Made by a program: the position numbers and the translations under genes. A stretch of 64,000 nt of DNA from Pontibacter aydingkolensis (lineage in GTDB: Bacteria; Bacteroidota; Bacteroidia; Cytophagales; Hymenobacteraceae). Below the pieces are notes generated by a model. That model had not been told where the DNA came from, did no database searches, and saw only the letters and a program-made list of their open reading frames with translations. Shown one piece after another: positions 1 to 9,360 of this stretch. The number at the start of each line of letters is the position of its first letter. Within the stretch, counting starts at the first letter, position 1. The stretch covers positions 1 through 64,000 of the forward strand of contig NZ_JAHYXK010000011.1 in NCBI RefSeq assembly GCF_019443125.1, written 5' to 3'.

Positions 1-2
1 GG

Positions 3-80
3 TCTGTTCTGTCATGGCTGTTACGAATTAAGTCTGCAAACTTTAAAACGTACAACAGCCGCTGGCAGAACAGATTTTTT
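3..80 (+). terminator. Long hairpin with T-run, probable terminator of the upstream gene
   Basis: TCTGTTCTG at 3-11 pairs with CAGAACAGA at 66-74, and GGCTGTT at 16-22 pairs with AACAGCC at 54-60. Six T follow at 75-80. The upstream gene lies outside the window. It could instead be a leader structure for the downstream protease gene, whose start is about 40 bases further on. Confidence 0.45.
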
Positions 81-121
81 GTGTTAAACCGCGTGTACTA
101 TCACGCAACTTGAGTTAAGTA

Positions 122-3100
122 ATGAATAACAAACCAGCTATACAGCCCATGTATAAACTACTTATACTTAAGCGAGCTATACTTGTAACTATACTTGCTG
201 TGACAGGACTTGTACTTCCGCTGCAGGCCCAGCAAACCTACGCCAACGACTGGATAAAGCACGACCAGACATACTATAAAATAAAAGTAGTAACAACAGG
301 CCTTTACCGCTTAAACCATACTTACCTGAATAACCTTGGCCTGGCTGGTGCAGACCCGCGTAATATCCAGCTGTTCAGGAGAGGGAAAGAAATACCTTTA
401 TATGTAGCCGGTGAAGCAGATGGTAATCTGGGCCCTCAGGATTACATTGAGTTTTTCGGAGAACGTAATGATGGAGCGCTGGACCGAGAATTGTATAAGG
501 ACCCCACGCACCAGGTACACCAACTATATAGCATCTACACCGATACGGCTGCTTATTTTCTAACAGTAGGCACAATAGCCGGCAAGCGCATGCGCGAAGT
601 AAACCCGGCTGCAAACGGTGCTACTCCGGAGCCATACCATCTACAAAAATCCTTTTACTGGGGAGCGCAGGATTACTACTTGGGGGTGAAGCGCGGCGGT
701 GAAAACCGAATGCCCTGGATGGACAAGGGAGAAGGCCGTTTTATCAATACGTCGCGGTTTGAAAAAACATATCCACTGAGCGGTATAACTAACGTGGAAA
801 GCACCGGGCCAAAGCCATTTATTCGTTACTCAGTTTATGCGAGGAATGATATTGAGCATAACATGGCAATGCGAATCACTAGTGCAAGTGGTGGTATCCG
901 AGAAGTCTCAAGGCATAGGATAGTAGGTGATGGCCACCAGCATGCAACTTATACGGCAGAGTTTACCGATATAACAGCATCTGGTATACTTACTCTTAGA
1001 ACTTTAGCTGATCCGATGCCTCCCTTTCCAGATGGGCGTCCAGACGAGAGAAATCAGGTAAGTATGGCTCATGCTATTTTAACCTTTCCTCAGAAATCTA
1101 TCTTCCAGGGCAGCTCCATGATCATTTATACGGATTCATCCCGATCTGTAAATCCATACTATGAGTTTTCGAATATCCCGGCAACAGTGGTAGCATACGA
1201 TGTAACTGATGTAACGAATGTAACGCGTATTGCTGGTTTTGATGTAAGTGGCAAGCGCGGCTATGTTGTAAATGCAGGTGATGGTAAAAGCCATAAGCTA
1301 TTGCTGGCAGATACGAATAACCCGATTAACCCTTTACCGGCACAGCGGGTAACTTTCAGGAACATCAACCCGGCTGCTCATAACTATATTATACTTACCA
1401 ACAAGCGTTTAATGGGTACAGTGAGTGGATCATCATTGCCTGCTCCGAAAGAATATGCCGCATACCGAGCGTCCGCAGCCGGTGGTGGTTATGACACGCT
1501 ACTTGTGTTTATGGATGAACTGGTAGACCAGTATCACTATGGTGAATTCTCTTCTTTCTCTATCAAGAACTTCCTGAGCTTTATGTCTTCGTCCTCCAGG
1601 CCGAAGCAACTACTGATTCTGGGTAAAGGCAGTGACCTTAGCCGTGTAAATTACAGAAACGCTGCACAGAGGCAATTGGATATTGTTCCGACAGGAGGCA
1701 GCCCTGGCTCCGATATCATTTTCTCTGCCGACTTTAAGAATAACAAATTTGTGCCAGGTGTACCAACAGGCAGGGTGTCAGCCCAATCAGCGACGGAAAT
1801 TATTAATTATCTGAACAAGATAAAAGAGTACGAGGCTGTTCCGGATGGCGTAGAATGGCGAAAAAATATACTTCAACTTGGTGGTGGGAAGTCTATCAGT
1901 GAAATAAACCAGATTGCAGCATACCTTAAGTCTTATGCCAAGACTGCTGAAGGTCCTTTAGTGGGCGCAAAGGTTATTGAGAAGTACAGGCAAAATGTAA
2001 GCGAGGTAACTGAAGTAGTAAACGTATCGGATGAACTGAATAGAGGCCTGTCGCTTATAACATTTTTCGGTCATAGCTCAGCTGGCTCAACCGATCTGGA
2101 TATTGGCTATGCATCCACAGCTGTAAACAACTATAAGAATAAAGGCAAATACCCCGTTATGCTGATGAACGGCTGTAATGTGGGCGATGCGTACACGCCT
2201 AATGCGGTATCGTTTGGGGAAGATTGGCTGAACACAGCTGATAAAGGGGCAGTAGCCCTTATAGCACACGTAGGGGCCGGCTACGCTCACCTCCTGAATC
2301 TGTATTCTTCATACTTCTATTCGGCGGCCTTCCGTGAGGAAGAGTTTTATGGTGCTACATTGGGACAGGTGCAGCAAGAAACCATTAAACGTGTAGCCCA
2401 GACTGCAGGAAGCAATGAAATTGCAACAGCCATGATCACGGAGATGGCACTGCAGGGCGACCCCGCGATAAAGATTTATAACCCGGCCAAGCCAGATTAC
2501 CTGTTTAAAGACAACAGCTTTAGTGTAAAAGGCCATAGCGGTGAAACTGTAGTTGCCACTGCCGATGACTTCGTAATTACTGTAAATGTAAACAACCTGG
2601 GCAAAGCCATTACAGACTCAGTAACTGTTACTATTAAAAGAACCCTTGCCGATAATACGACTGTAACTTATGATCCTATAAAGATCGGCCCGATCATTAA
2701 AGACAGGAAAGTACAGCTTACATTAAATAACAAAGGTATGTCAGCGCTGGGCATGAACTCTTTTGAAGTAAAGCTGGACGGAACAAACGAGATCGATGAA
2801 CTGAACGAAAGCAACAACACGGCTATTTTTCAGCACTTTTTCCCTGTTAGTGGCCTTGTAGCGCTAAGCCCTTCAGATTTTGGTATAGTAGGCAAAAGCA
2901 ATGTAAAACTGTCTGTACAGGCAACACAGCTTAACACTAATACCAAAGGGTTTTATTTTGAGCTGGATACTACACAGACTTTCAACAGTCCGCTTAAGCA
3001 AAGCTTCTCTACAGGGTATGCTTTGATGCCAGCCTGGGATGTGGCGTTACCCAAAGGGGCAGCAGACAACGACAGCACCGTATACTACTGGCGTGCCAGG

Positions 3101-5173
3101 TTTGATGCCTATGCTGTGGGAGAGGATACTGCCTGGGCTCAAAGCTCTTTCCGCTACATTCCTAATGCGGGTAACGGCTGGTCGCAGAGCCATTATGGGC
3201 AGTTTACAACAGCCTCTACCGATAAAATAGCAAACCAGGGTAAGCAAAGTATAAACTGGAATTTCCAGCAAACCAAAACAGAAGTTTCTATTAAAACAGT
3301 TGGCGGCGACTATAGATATACGAACCCGCCTTACGGTCTCTTTTTTACCGGCGAGATGCTTTTTCAGGCTGCTTGTGGTAACCCGGGAGGAAGTGCCACC
3401 CCACGAATCTTTGCGATTGTGGTAGATAGTAAAACCCTGCAGATGGTAGAGGGCATGGGAAGCTTTTACTGCTCTAGTTTCCCGTATCTGTATGAGTTTG
3501 GCGATATGAATGTGGCTGCTAACAGAGATAAGATCGTGGCTTTTATGAACTCGGTGCCAGAGGGTCATTACGTAGTGGCCATGAGCGTGAACAAAGTGCC
3601 GTTTGAGAGTTTTACAGCTGCACAGAAGGCGGCCTTCGGTTCTATTGGTTCTGCTCTGATCAAGGATTTGAAAAACGGCTACCCGTTTGGGATAGTGGGC
3701 CAAAAGGGAACTGCCCCTGGTGCAGCCAACGAAAAGACTGGCCTTGCTGATGACAGTACACCTATTACCTCACAGGTAGTTGTCATGGATGATGTGCTGT
3801 TTTCACGCCAAACAGAGGGAGTTATTACCTCAACGCTTATTGGCCCTGCCCTTAAATGGAGTAGCCTGCACCATAATATAGAGAGACATAAAGCCGGAAA
3901 CGATACCTATAAGCTAAGTATAATCGGTGTAAATGGTGCCGGCGAGGAAAAGGTACTTGTAGAAGAAGTGCCAGGGAAGGCGTTTGATCTTTCCGGTATC
4001 AATGCTGTTGAGTATCCATCGCTGAGGTTAAAAGCTACACTAACCGACTTACAGGACAGATCTGCTCCTCAGCTTAGAGAGTGGTTTGCGTTTTATGATG
4101 CGGCACCTGAGGGTGTGATCAGGCCAGACCTTGTAAATGTAAGTGAGCCTATACTTACAGAGCAGGCACAGAAAGGAAGTATAACAGTACCAATGGCTTT
4201 CCAGAACCTTACTTCGACTGCATTTTCAGACTCCCTTACGGTAGAAATGACCCTGACCGGTGAAAAGTCTGATCCGGTTGTTACCAGGTTTAAGATCAAG
4301 CCGGTTGGGCCAAATGAGATCGTAAACTTCCAGTATACCATGTCTACGCTGCAATTGGAGGGTGAATACAAGTTGAACATGTTTGTGAACCCGCGCATTT
4401 TGCCGGAGCAGCAGTATTTTAACAATATCTACGAAGTTAACTTTAAAGCCAAAACAAGGCTACACCCTATACTTGATGTTGCTTTTGATGGCGTGCATAT
4501 TCTGGATGGGGAGCTGGTAGCGCCAAGCCCTTTGATAAGTATAACCGTAAAGGATGAGAATCGCTTTGTGCATTTGCAGGACCCGTCTACGATGCTAGTT
4601 GTGATGATTGACCCGGATGGAAATGAGCAGGAAGTAGACCTGATGGGTAACCCGAATGAAGTGCGCTATTTCCCGGCTGATGAGAAGAATGACTTTAGAG
4701 TAGAGTATAAACCGGAAAAACTAAACAACGGAAAGTATACCATGGAAGTACGCGCCAGCGATGCCGCAGGCAGAGCATCCGGAGTATCGCCTTACCGCAT
4801 CAGCTTTGAGGTGGAGAATGCTTCGAAGATCACAAACTTCTATCCATTCCCGAACCCGTTCTCTACTAAAACCAACTTTATCTTTACCCTGACCGGTAGC
4901 CAGGTGCCGGAGCATCTTAAGATCCAGATTATGACGGTAACAGGCAAAGTGGTGAAGGAGATCATGAAGGAAGAGATTGGGCCTATAAGAATTGGTAACA
5001 ACAAAACAGAGTATGCCTGGGATGGTACCGACATGTATGGCGATAAACTGGCCAATGGCGTTTACCTGTACCGTGTAGTAATGAGCCAGGTAGACGATGG
5101 CATGAAGCACATGTACAAAACCGGCGACAAATCGTTTAAGAACGGTTATGGCAAACTTTATATACTTCGTTAA
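122..5173 (+). CDS. porU: PorU-like type IX secretion sortase, C25 cysteine protease (long form)
   Basis: A 1683-residue gingipain-type (C25) protease. In the family, PorU cleaves the C-terminal sorting domain of T9SS cargo at the outer membrane and attaches the cargo to the cell surface. A hydrophobic signal peptide ends near LQAQQ (about residue 37). The catalytic domain carries the expected His in FFGHSS (His651) and Cys in MNGCNVG (Cys685). A CARDB-like stretch follows at about 810-925, with long beta-rich regions after it. The C-terminus (about 1585-1683) has a YPFPNPF start and an AWDGTDMYGDKLANGVYLYRV segment like T9SS/FlgD-type sorting domains. Classical PorU has roughly 1100-1300 residues, so this is the long variant (sometimes called PorU2). 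It may act as a second sortase or as a secreted protease. Confidence 0.85.
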   Translation: MNNKPAIQPMYKLLILKRAILVTILAVTGLVLPLQAQQTYANDWIKHDQTYYKIKVVTTGLYRLNHTYLNNLGLAGADPRNIQLFRRGKEIPLYVAGEADGNLGPQDYIEFFGERNDGALDRELYKDPTHQVHQLYSIYTDTAAYFLTVGTIAGKRMREVNPAANGATPEPYHLQKSFYWGAQDYYLGVKRGGENRMPWMDKGEGRFINTSRFEKTYPLSGITNVESTGPKPFIRYSVYARNDIEHNMAMRITSASGGIREVSRHRIVGDGHQHATYTAEFTDITASGILTLRTLADPMPPFPDGRPDERNQVSMAHAILTFPQKSIFQGSSMIIYTDSSRSVNPYYEFSNIPATVVAYDVTDVTNVTRIAGFDVSGKRGYVVNAGDGKSHKLLLADTNNPINPLPAQRVTFRNINPAAHNYIILTNKRLMGTVSGSSLPAPKEYAAYRASAAGGGYDTLLVFMDELVDQYHYGEFSSFSIKNFLSFMSSSSRPKQLLILGKGSDLSRVNYRNAAQRQLDIVPTGGSPGSDIIFSADFKNNKFVPGVPTGRVSAQSATEIINYLNKIKEYEAVPDGVEWRKNILQLGGGKSISEINQIAAYLKSYAKTAEGPLVGAKVIEKYRQNVSEVTEVVNVSDELNRGLSLITFFGHSSAGSTDLDIGYASTAVNNYKNKGKYPVMLMNGCNVGDAYTPNAVSFGEDWLNTADKGAVALIAHVGAGYAHLLNLYSSYFYSAAFREEEFYGATLGQVQQETIKRVAQTAGSNEIATAMITEMALQGDPAIKIYNPAKPDYLFKDNSFSVKGHSGETVVATADDFVITVNVNNLGKAITDSVTVTIKRTLADNTTVTYDPIKIGPIIKDRKVQLTLNNKGMSALGMNSFEVKLDGTNEIDELNESNNTAIFQHFFPVSGLVALSPSDFGIVGKSNVKLSVQATQLNTNTKGFYFELDTTQTFNSPLKQSFSTGYALMPAWDVALPKGAADNDSTVYYWRARFDAYAVGEDTAWAQSSFRYIPNAGNGWSQSHYGQFTTASTDKIANQGKQSINWNFQQTKTEVSIKTVGGDYRYTNPPYGLFFTGEMLFQAACGNPGGSATPRIFAIVVDSKTLQMVEGMGSFYCSSFPYLYEFGDMNVAANRDKIVAFMNSVPEGHYVVAMSVNKVPFESFTAAQKAAFGSIGSALIKDLKNGYPFGIVGQKGTAPGAANEKTGLADDSTPITSQVVVMDDVLFSRQTEGVITSTLIGPALKWSSLHHNIERHKAGNDTYKLSIIGVNGAGEEKVLVEEVPGKAFDLSGINAVEYPSLRLKATLTDLQDRSAPQLREWFAFYDAAPEGVIRPDLVNVSEPILTEQAQKGSITVPMAFQNLTSTAFSDSLTVEMTLTGEKSDPVVTRFKIKPVGPNEIVNFQYTMSTLQLEGEYKLNMFVNPRILPEQQYFNNIYEVNFKAKTRLHPILDVAFDGVHILDGELVAPSPLISITVKDENRFVHLQDPSTMLVVMIDPDGNEQEVDLMGNPNEVRYFPADEKNDFRVEYKPEKLNNGKYTMEVRASDAAGRASGVSPYRISFEVENASKITNFYPFPNPFSTKTNFIFTLTGSQVPEHLKIQIMTVTGKVVKEIMKEEIGPIRIGNNKTEYAWDGTDMYGDKLANGVYLYRVVMSQVDDGMKHMYKTGDKSFKNGYGKLYILR

Positions 5174-5191
5174 AAGTATAAGCCTGATTAT

Positions 5192-5233
5192 CAAACAGAA
5201 GAGGCCGCTAGCAGTAGCGGCCTCTTCTGTTTG
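5192..5233. terminator. Bidirectional terminator, 19-bp perfect stem
   Basis: Perfect inverted repeat at 5192-5210 and 5215-5233 with a 4-base loop. It lies between the convergent PorU-like gene and folA. A/T-rich ends on both sides let it serve both strands. Confidence 0.85.
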
Positions 5234-5236
5234 ATA

Positions 5237-5722
5237 CTACTTCCTTTTTAGCGTCAGGAAAGTATAACTATACTTGTTCTTTTCGTCGGGCTCGTGTTTC
5301 TCTTCAGCTACTACTTCCCAATCCTTTTCATTTATTTCCGGAAAAAAAGTATCGCCGTCAAAGCTGTGGTGTATTTTAGTAAGCTCAATACAATCTGTTA
5401 GCGGCAAAGCCTGCTTATAAATCTCAGCACCACCGATAATACATACTTGTTCGTCCAGTTCTTTTGCTTTTTCAATGGCCTCCTGCACAGAGTGGGCTAC
5501 GATACATCCTTCTGCTTCAAAATCTTTTTGGCGTGTGATGATGATGGAAGTACGTCCCGGCAACGGCTTGCCAATGGACTCGTAGGTTTTACGGCCCATA
5601 AGTATCGGGTGCCCCATGGTAAGCTGCTTAAAGTGCTTCAGGTCGGCGGGCAGGTGCCAGATAAGTTGGTTGTCTTTGCCGATTACGTTATTCTCTGCGG
5701 TGGCTACAATAATGTTTACCAT
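5237..5722 (-). CDS. folA: Dihydrofolate reductase
   Basis: Reduces dihydrofolate to tetrahydrofolate with NADPH, which supports thymidylate, purine and formyl-Met-tRNA synthesis. The 161 residues match the usual bacterial length. Visible motifs are the N-terminal NVIGKDNQLIWHLPADLKHF (substrate and cofactor loop, with the expected acidic residue in PADLKHF), GRKTYESIG, LPGRTSIIIT and the GGAEIYKQ nucleotide-binding segment. It starts 2 bases after the fmt stop, so fmt-folA is an operon. That pairing is sensible because Fmt uses 10-formyl-tetrahydrofolate. Confidence 0.95.
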   Translation of the reverse strand: MVNIIVATAENNVIGKDNQLIWHLPADLKHFKQLTMGHPILMGRKTYESIGKPLPGRTSIIITRQKDFEAEGCIVAHSVQEAIEKAKELDEQVCIIGGAEIYKQALPLTDCIELTKIHHSFDGDTFFPEINEKDWEVVAEEKHEPDEKNKYSYTFLTLKRK

Positions 5723-5724
5723 GC

Positions 5725-6654
5725 TTACACGTTAAAAGTATAACCTCTTAATAGATCCTGTACCGGCATACGTTTCTTGCCTTCCATTTGCAGGTCAAGT
5801 ACAGAAATGGCACCTGCCGCAGTTTGCACGTGCAGATACGTTTTGTTGTCGGTGTGGATGGTTCCGGGTTCTGAAGTATAAGCTGTATTCTCCAGCGCCT
5901 CTGCCTTAAAAATCTTGAAGGTCTTATCCTGAAAACGAGTCCAGGCGGCAGGGTAGGGGCTCAGGCCACGGATAAAGTTGCGAACCTGCTGAGCCGGCTG
6001 GTTCCAGTTAACCTCGCAGGTTTCTTTAAAGATTTTAGGTGCATGCTTGGTCTCGGATGTGGTTACCTGTGGTTGTGTTATTACCTCACCAATTTCGATA
6101 GCCTGTACCGTACGCAGGGCCAGTTCGGCACCGGTATACTTTAGCTTTTCATACACGCTGCCAAAATCGTCCTCCTCCAGCACAGGCACCCGCTCCTGGA
6201 AAATAAGGTCACCGGTATCGATCTCGTGCTTCAGGAAAAACGAAGTAACCCCTGTTTCTTTCTCGCCATTGATGATGGCCCAGTTAATAGGCGCTGCGCC
6301 ACGATATTGAGGAAGTAAAGAGCCATGTATGTTAAAAGAGCCTAGTTCCGGCATACTCCACACCACCTCCGGCAGCATACGGAAGGCCACGATGATCTGC
6401 AGGTTAGCTTTGTAGCTGCGCAACTCCTCCAGAAAAGCCTCCGATTTAAGGTTGGTTGGCTGCAAAACCGGAATACCTTGCGAAGCGGCATACTCTTTTA
6501 CAGGCGACTGATGGATTTTTTGTCCGCGGCCAGCTGGTTTATCCGGGGCAGTTACAACAGCTACTACATTATACTTATGCTCTACAAGTGTTTGCAGGGT
6601 AGGCACGGCAAAATCAGGCGTACCCATAAATACTATCCGTAAATCTCTCTTCAT
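5725..6654 (-). CDS. fmt: Methionyl-tRNA formyltransferase
   Basis: Transfers a formyl group from 10-formyl-THF to Met-tRNAi for translation initiation. Length 309 residues, as usual. The N-terminal Rossmann domain opens with IVFMGTPDFAVPTL. The active-site region NIHGSLLPQYRGAAPINWAI contains the conserved Asn, His and SLLPxYRG motif. The DTGD segment follows, and the C-terminal OB-like domain includes GLSPYPAAWT. It is the first gene of an fmt-folA pair. About 100 bases separate it from the upstream NamZ-like gene, and that gap holds the latter's terminator. Confidence 0.96.
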   Translation of the reverse strand: MKRDLRIVFMGTPDFAVPTLQTLVEHKYNVVAVVTAPDKPAGRGQKIHQSPVKEYAASQGIPVLQPTNLKSEAFLEELRSYKANLQIIVAFRMLPEVVWSMPELGSFNIHGSLLPQYRGAAPINWAIINGEKETGVTSFFLKHEIDTGDLIFQERVPVLEEDDFGSVYEKLKYTGAELALRTVQAIEIGEVITQPQVTTSETKHAPKIFKETCEVNWNQPAQQVRNFIRGLSPYPAAWTRFQDKTFKIFKAEALENTAYTSEPGTIHTDNKTYLHVQTAAGAISVLDLQMEGKKRMPVQDLLRGYTFNV

Positions 6655-6670
6655 GTATGATAAAAGTATA

Positions 6671-6710
6671 AAGCAACTCTGCGTTTCATTACAGAGTTGC
6701 TTTTGTTTTA
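6671..6710 (-). terminator. Terminator of the NamZ-like gene
   Basis: AAGCAACTCTG (6671-6681) and CAGAGTTGCTT (6692-6702) form an 11-bp stem with a 10-base loop, between the NamZ-like stop and the fmt start. The minus-strand 3' side is T-rich. Confidence 0.7.
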
Positions 6711-6751
6711 TACTATGATATTAGGTTAAAGTAAATCAGAAATTATCTGGC

Positions 6752-7978
6752 TTACTCAAAATCCGGGTACATCAGGTACTGCTTGCGCATCTTTTTATAG
6801 TCGCTAAGGCCTGGCTCCCAGGTTGCTCTTATCTCAGCTTCTGTTTTGCCGGCAATTACCTGCTCTCTCAGTTTAGATGTGCCTGCCAGCTTCTCAAAGA
6901 AGTTATTAAAGAACTTATCTTTATTCGTTGAGTTCTGGTACATGTCCAGCAAGTAAGAAAGATCAACTTTATCGGCAACTTTCACATTAGTTAAGTCTTT
7001 GCCATAGCAAACCACATCTTTGTGAGGCGGGTTGGTAGCGCCAGGTGTACTTACCGGTGTAAAGCTAAATTCTTTCTTCGTATAGTATGGGCTGCCAATA
7101 ACCTGGAACGGCGTTGGTGTGCCACGGCCTACACTCACATTGGTACCTTCAAAAAAGCAGATAGAAGTATAAAGTTTGATAGCCTGGTCGTTTGGCAGGT
7201 TTGGTGACGGTTTGATTGGCAGTGAGTAAGGCATCTTGTGGTTGTAATTGGCAACAGGTATAACCGTAACCTTAGCCTGGCGCTGTCCTTCCAGCCACTT
7301 CTCACCGTTGATCATATTAGCCAGCTCACCTACCGTTAAACCATGCACAATCGGAATCGGGTGCATGCCTACAAACGAAGTATGCTCCTTCTCCAAAACA
7401 GGGCCATCTACATAATGGCCGTTCGGGTTAGGACGGTCAAGTATAAGTACTTCTTTGTTGTTCTCGACGGCAGCCTCCATTACATAATGCATGGTGCTGA
7501 TGTAAGTATAATAACGGGTTCCTACGTCCTGAATATCGAACAGAAGTACATCCAGGTCTTTTATCTGCTCGGCTTTTGGTTTTTTGTTAGCGCCGTAAAG
7601 TGAGATGATCGGAAGGCCTGTTTTCGTATCTTTTGCGTCTTTTACGTATGCACCTGCATCAGCATCGCCTCTAAAGCCATGCTCCGGGGCAAAAATGGTT
7701 GTGATCTTTACACCACGGGCAAGCAACGTATCAACTAAATGCGTGTTGCCAATAGTAGACGTCTGGTTTACTACCATGCCTACGCGCTTACCGGCCAGCT
7801 TTGGCAAGTATAAATCCAGCTGCTCGGCGCCGGTTTGCATTTTTTTGGCTACAGGTGTAGTTGTAACTTCTGTCTGGGCTTGAGGCGTTTCCTGCTGGGT
7901 GGCAGGAGCCTGTTTTGGAGTGCATGCGTTAAAGGCAAGCAGCACCGAAGTATAAAGGAATAGCATAGGCTGTGTCAT
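6752..7978 (-). CDS. namZ: NamZ-like exo-beta-N-acetylmuramidase (DUF1343, GH171), lipoprotein
   Basis: DUF1343/NamZ enzymes release terminal MurNAc from peptidoglycan fragments during wall recycling. Seen here: VGMVVNQTS, the IFAPEHGFRGDADAG motif, LLFDIQDVGTRYYTY, DRPNPNGHYVDGP and the FEGTNVSVGRGTPTPFQ segment, all characteristic of the family. The frame is open to 8005, but the in-frame ATG at 7978 gives a cleaner signal peptide ending in a Cys (NAC), so I prefer it; the lipobox itself is weak. The protein probably acts in the periplasm. It has its own terminator and lies back to back with the permease gene. Confidence 0.85.
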   Translation of the reverse strand: MTQPMLFLYTSVLLAFNACTPKQAPATQQETPQAQTEVTTTPVAKKMQTGAEQLDLYLPKLAGKRVGMVVNQTSTIGNTHLVDTLLARGVKITTIFAPEHGFRGDADAGAYVKDAKDTKTGLPIISLYGANKKPKAEQIKDLDVLLFDIQDVGTRYYTYISTMHYVMEAAVENNKEVLILDRPNPNGHYVDGPVLEKEHTSFVGMHPIPIVHGLTVGELANMINGEKWLEGQRQAKVTVIPVANYNHKMPYSLPIKPSPNLPNDQAIKLYTSICFFEGTNVSVGRGTPTPFQVIGSPYYTKKEFSFTPVSTPGATNPPHKDVVCYGKDLTNVKVADKVDLSYLLDMYQNSTNKDKFFNNFFEKLAGTSKLREQVIAGKTEAEIRATWEPGLSDYKKMRKQYLMYPDFE

Positions 7979-8039
7979 AGTTGTAAGGGATAAATCAAAA
8001 TTCATACCTATCTTTAAGGCAGATTAGAAACAAGCGCGA

Positions 8040-9248
8040 GTGAACATCTCCAAGTACATATCCGATAAAATATCCGAAGTGCAGACCGGTACGTTTACAA
8101 CGTCGGTTACAAAAATAGCAATTATAAGCATAGCAGCAGGCATTGCCATCATGATTGTGTCTTTTGCTATTCTGGAAGGCTTCCGTAACGAGATACGCGA
8201 TAAGATATTCAGCTTTGGCTCGCACCTGCAGGTATCCAAGTATGACACCAACAACTCCTACGAAGGCGCACCCATCAGTAAGAACATTGGCCTCACTGAC
8301 TCAATCCCTGGCATAAAGAAAATTCAGCCCTTTGCCCGTAAAACGGCCATCATTAAAACAGATGACGAAGTGCTGGGCGTGGTGCTGAAAGGCGTAGGCA
8401 GAGACTATGACCTGAGCGCGATGCAGCAGAACCTGCAGGAAGGTGAACTGATTGCCTACAATGATTCTGCTTCCTCGATGGATGTGCTGCTGAGCCAAAC
8501 CATTGCGTCTAAGTTGCGCCTTAAAGTTGGAGACGAGACCATCTTCTACTTTATTCAAAATCCGCCTCGTGCCCGAAAAATGAAGGTTAAGGGTATTTTT
8601 AATACCGGCCTGGAGGAGTTTGACGAGGTTTTTGTGATCGGGGATATCGGGCTGATACGTGAACTGAACAACTGGCCGGACTCTTTGGCCGGAGGCATCG
8701 AGATTGTACTCACAGATTTTAACCAGATAGACCAGGTGGCTGAACAGGTTTTTGATGAGATGAACTATGATCTACAGCTGGAAAAGATTACAGACCGCCA
8801 CGCACAGCTGTTCGATTGGCTCAAGCTACTGCAGAAGAACGTTATCATCTTCCTGGTGCTTATTGTTTTTGTAGCCACCTTCAACATGGTGTCTACGGTG
8901 TTTATCATGATTATTGAGCGTATAAACATGATAGGTGTGCTTAAAGCTGTTGGTGCCACCGATGCGCAAATACGGCAGATATTTGTTTTTAGAGGGCTAC
9001 GCCTGACGTTGAAAGGTCTTTTTTGGGGCAACCTGATAGGGCTCGGGTTTTGCGCGTTGCAATATTACTTTGAATTTATCCCTCTGGACCCAGAGAACTA
9101 TTACATGGACCGCGTTCCAATCAGCTGGAATTTTGGGATGATACTGGCGCTGAATGTGATAACGTTGGTGCTGACGATGCTGGCCATACTTATACCTGCC
9201 GCCATGGTAGCCAGAATAAAGCCGGTAAAAGCGATCAAGTTTGACTAA
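8040..9248 (+). CDS. LolC/LolE-family (FtsX-type) ABC transporter permease
   Basis: A 402-residue inner-membrane permease starting with GTG. There is one TM segment near residues 25-50 (IAIISIAAGIAIMIVSFAIL), then a periplasmic MacB-PCD-like domain with VLKGVGRDYD and LSQTIASKLRLKVGDE. Three more TM segments from about 275 make up an FtsX domain (FLVLIVFVATFNMVSTVFIMI, then RINMIGVLKAVGATDAQIRQIF). This architecture belongs to the lipoprotein-releasing LolCE family. No ATPase (LolD) gene is adjacent. Lipoprotein trafficking is inferred from the family; a role in export of another substrate is possible. Confidence 0.85.
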   Translation: MNISKYISDKISEVQTGTFTTSVTKIAIISIAAGIAIMIVSFAILEGFRNEIRDKIFSFGSHLQVSKYDTNNSYEGAPISKNIGLTDSIPGIKKIQPFARKTAIIKTDDEVLGVVLKGVGRDYDLSAMQQNLQEGELIAYNDSASSMDVLLSQTIASKLRLKVGDETIFYFIQNPPRARKMKVKGIFNTGLEEFDEVFVIGDIGLIRELNNWPDSLAGGIEIVLTDFNQIDQVAEQVFDEMNYDLQLEKITDRHAQLFDWLKLLQKNVIIFLVLIVFVATFNMVSTVFIMIIERINMIGVLKAVGATDAQIRQIFVFRGLRLTLKGLFWGNLIGLGFCALQYYFEFIPLDPENYYMDRVPISWNFGMILALNVITLVLTMLAILIPAAMVARIKPVKAIKFD

Positions 9249-9252
9249 GTAT

Positions 9253-9290
9253 AAAAAAGAAGCCCAGACAGTTGCGTGGGCTTCTTTTTT
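9253..9290 (+). terminator. Rho-independent terminator after the permease gene
   Basis: AAGAAGCCCA (9257-9266) pairs with TGGGCTTCTT (9277-9286), followed by four T. A 5' A-run makes it usable from the minus strand too. Confidence 0.85.
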
Positions 9291-9360
9291 ATTATGATAG
9301 GCATAAAACATAATCAATAAAAAGAACATCCTATTGAGATGAAGGATGTATCATTCTTAA

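Noticed and set aside
3047..3703. 218-residue open frame on the minus strand inside the PorU-like gene
   Set aside because: It is fully inside a well-supported gene, shows no motif, and has a composition typical of antisense frames.
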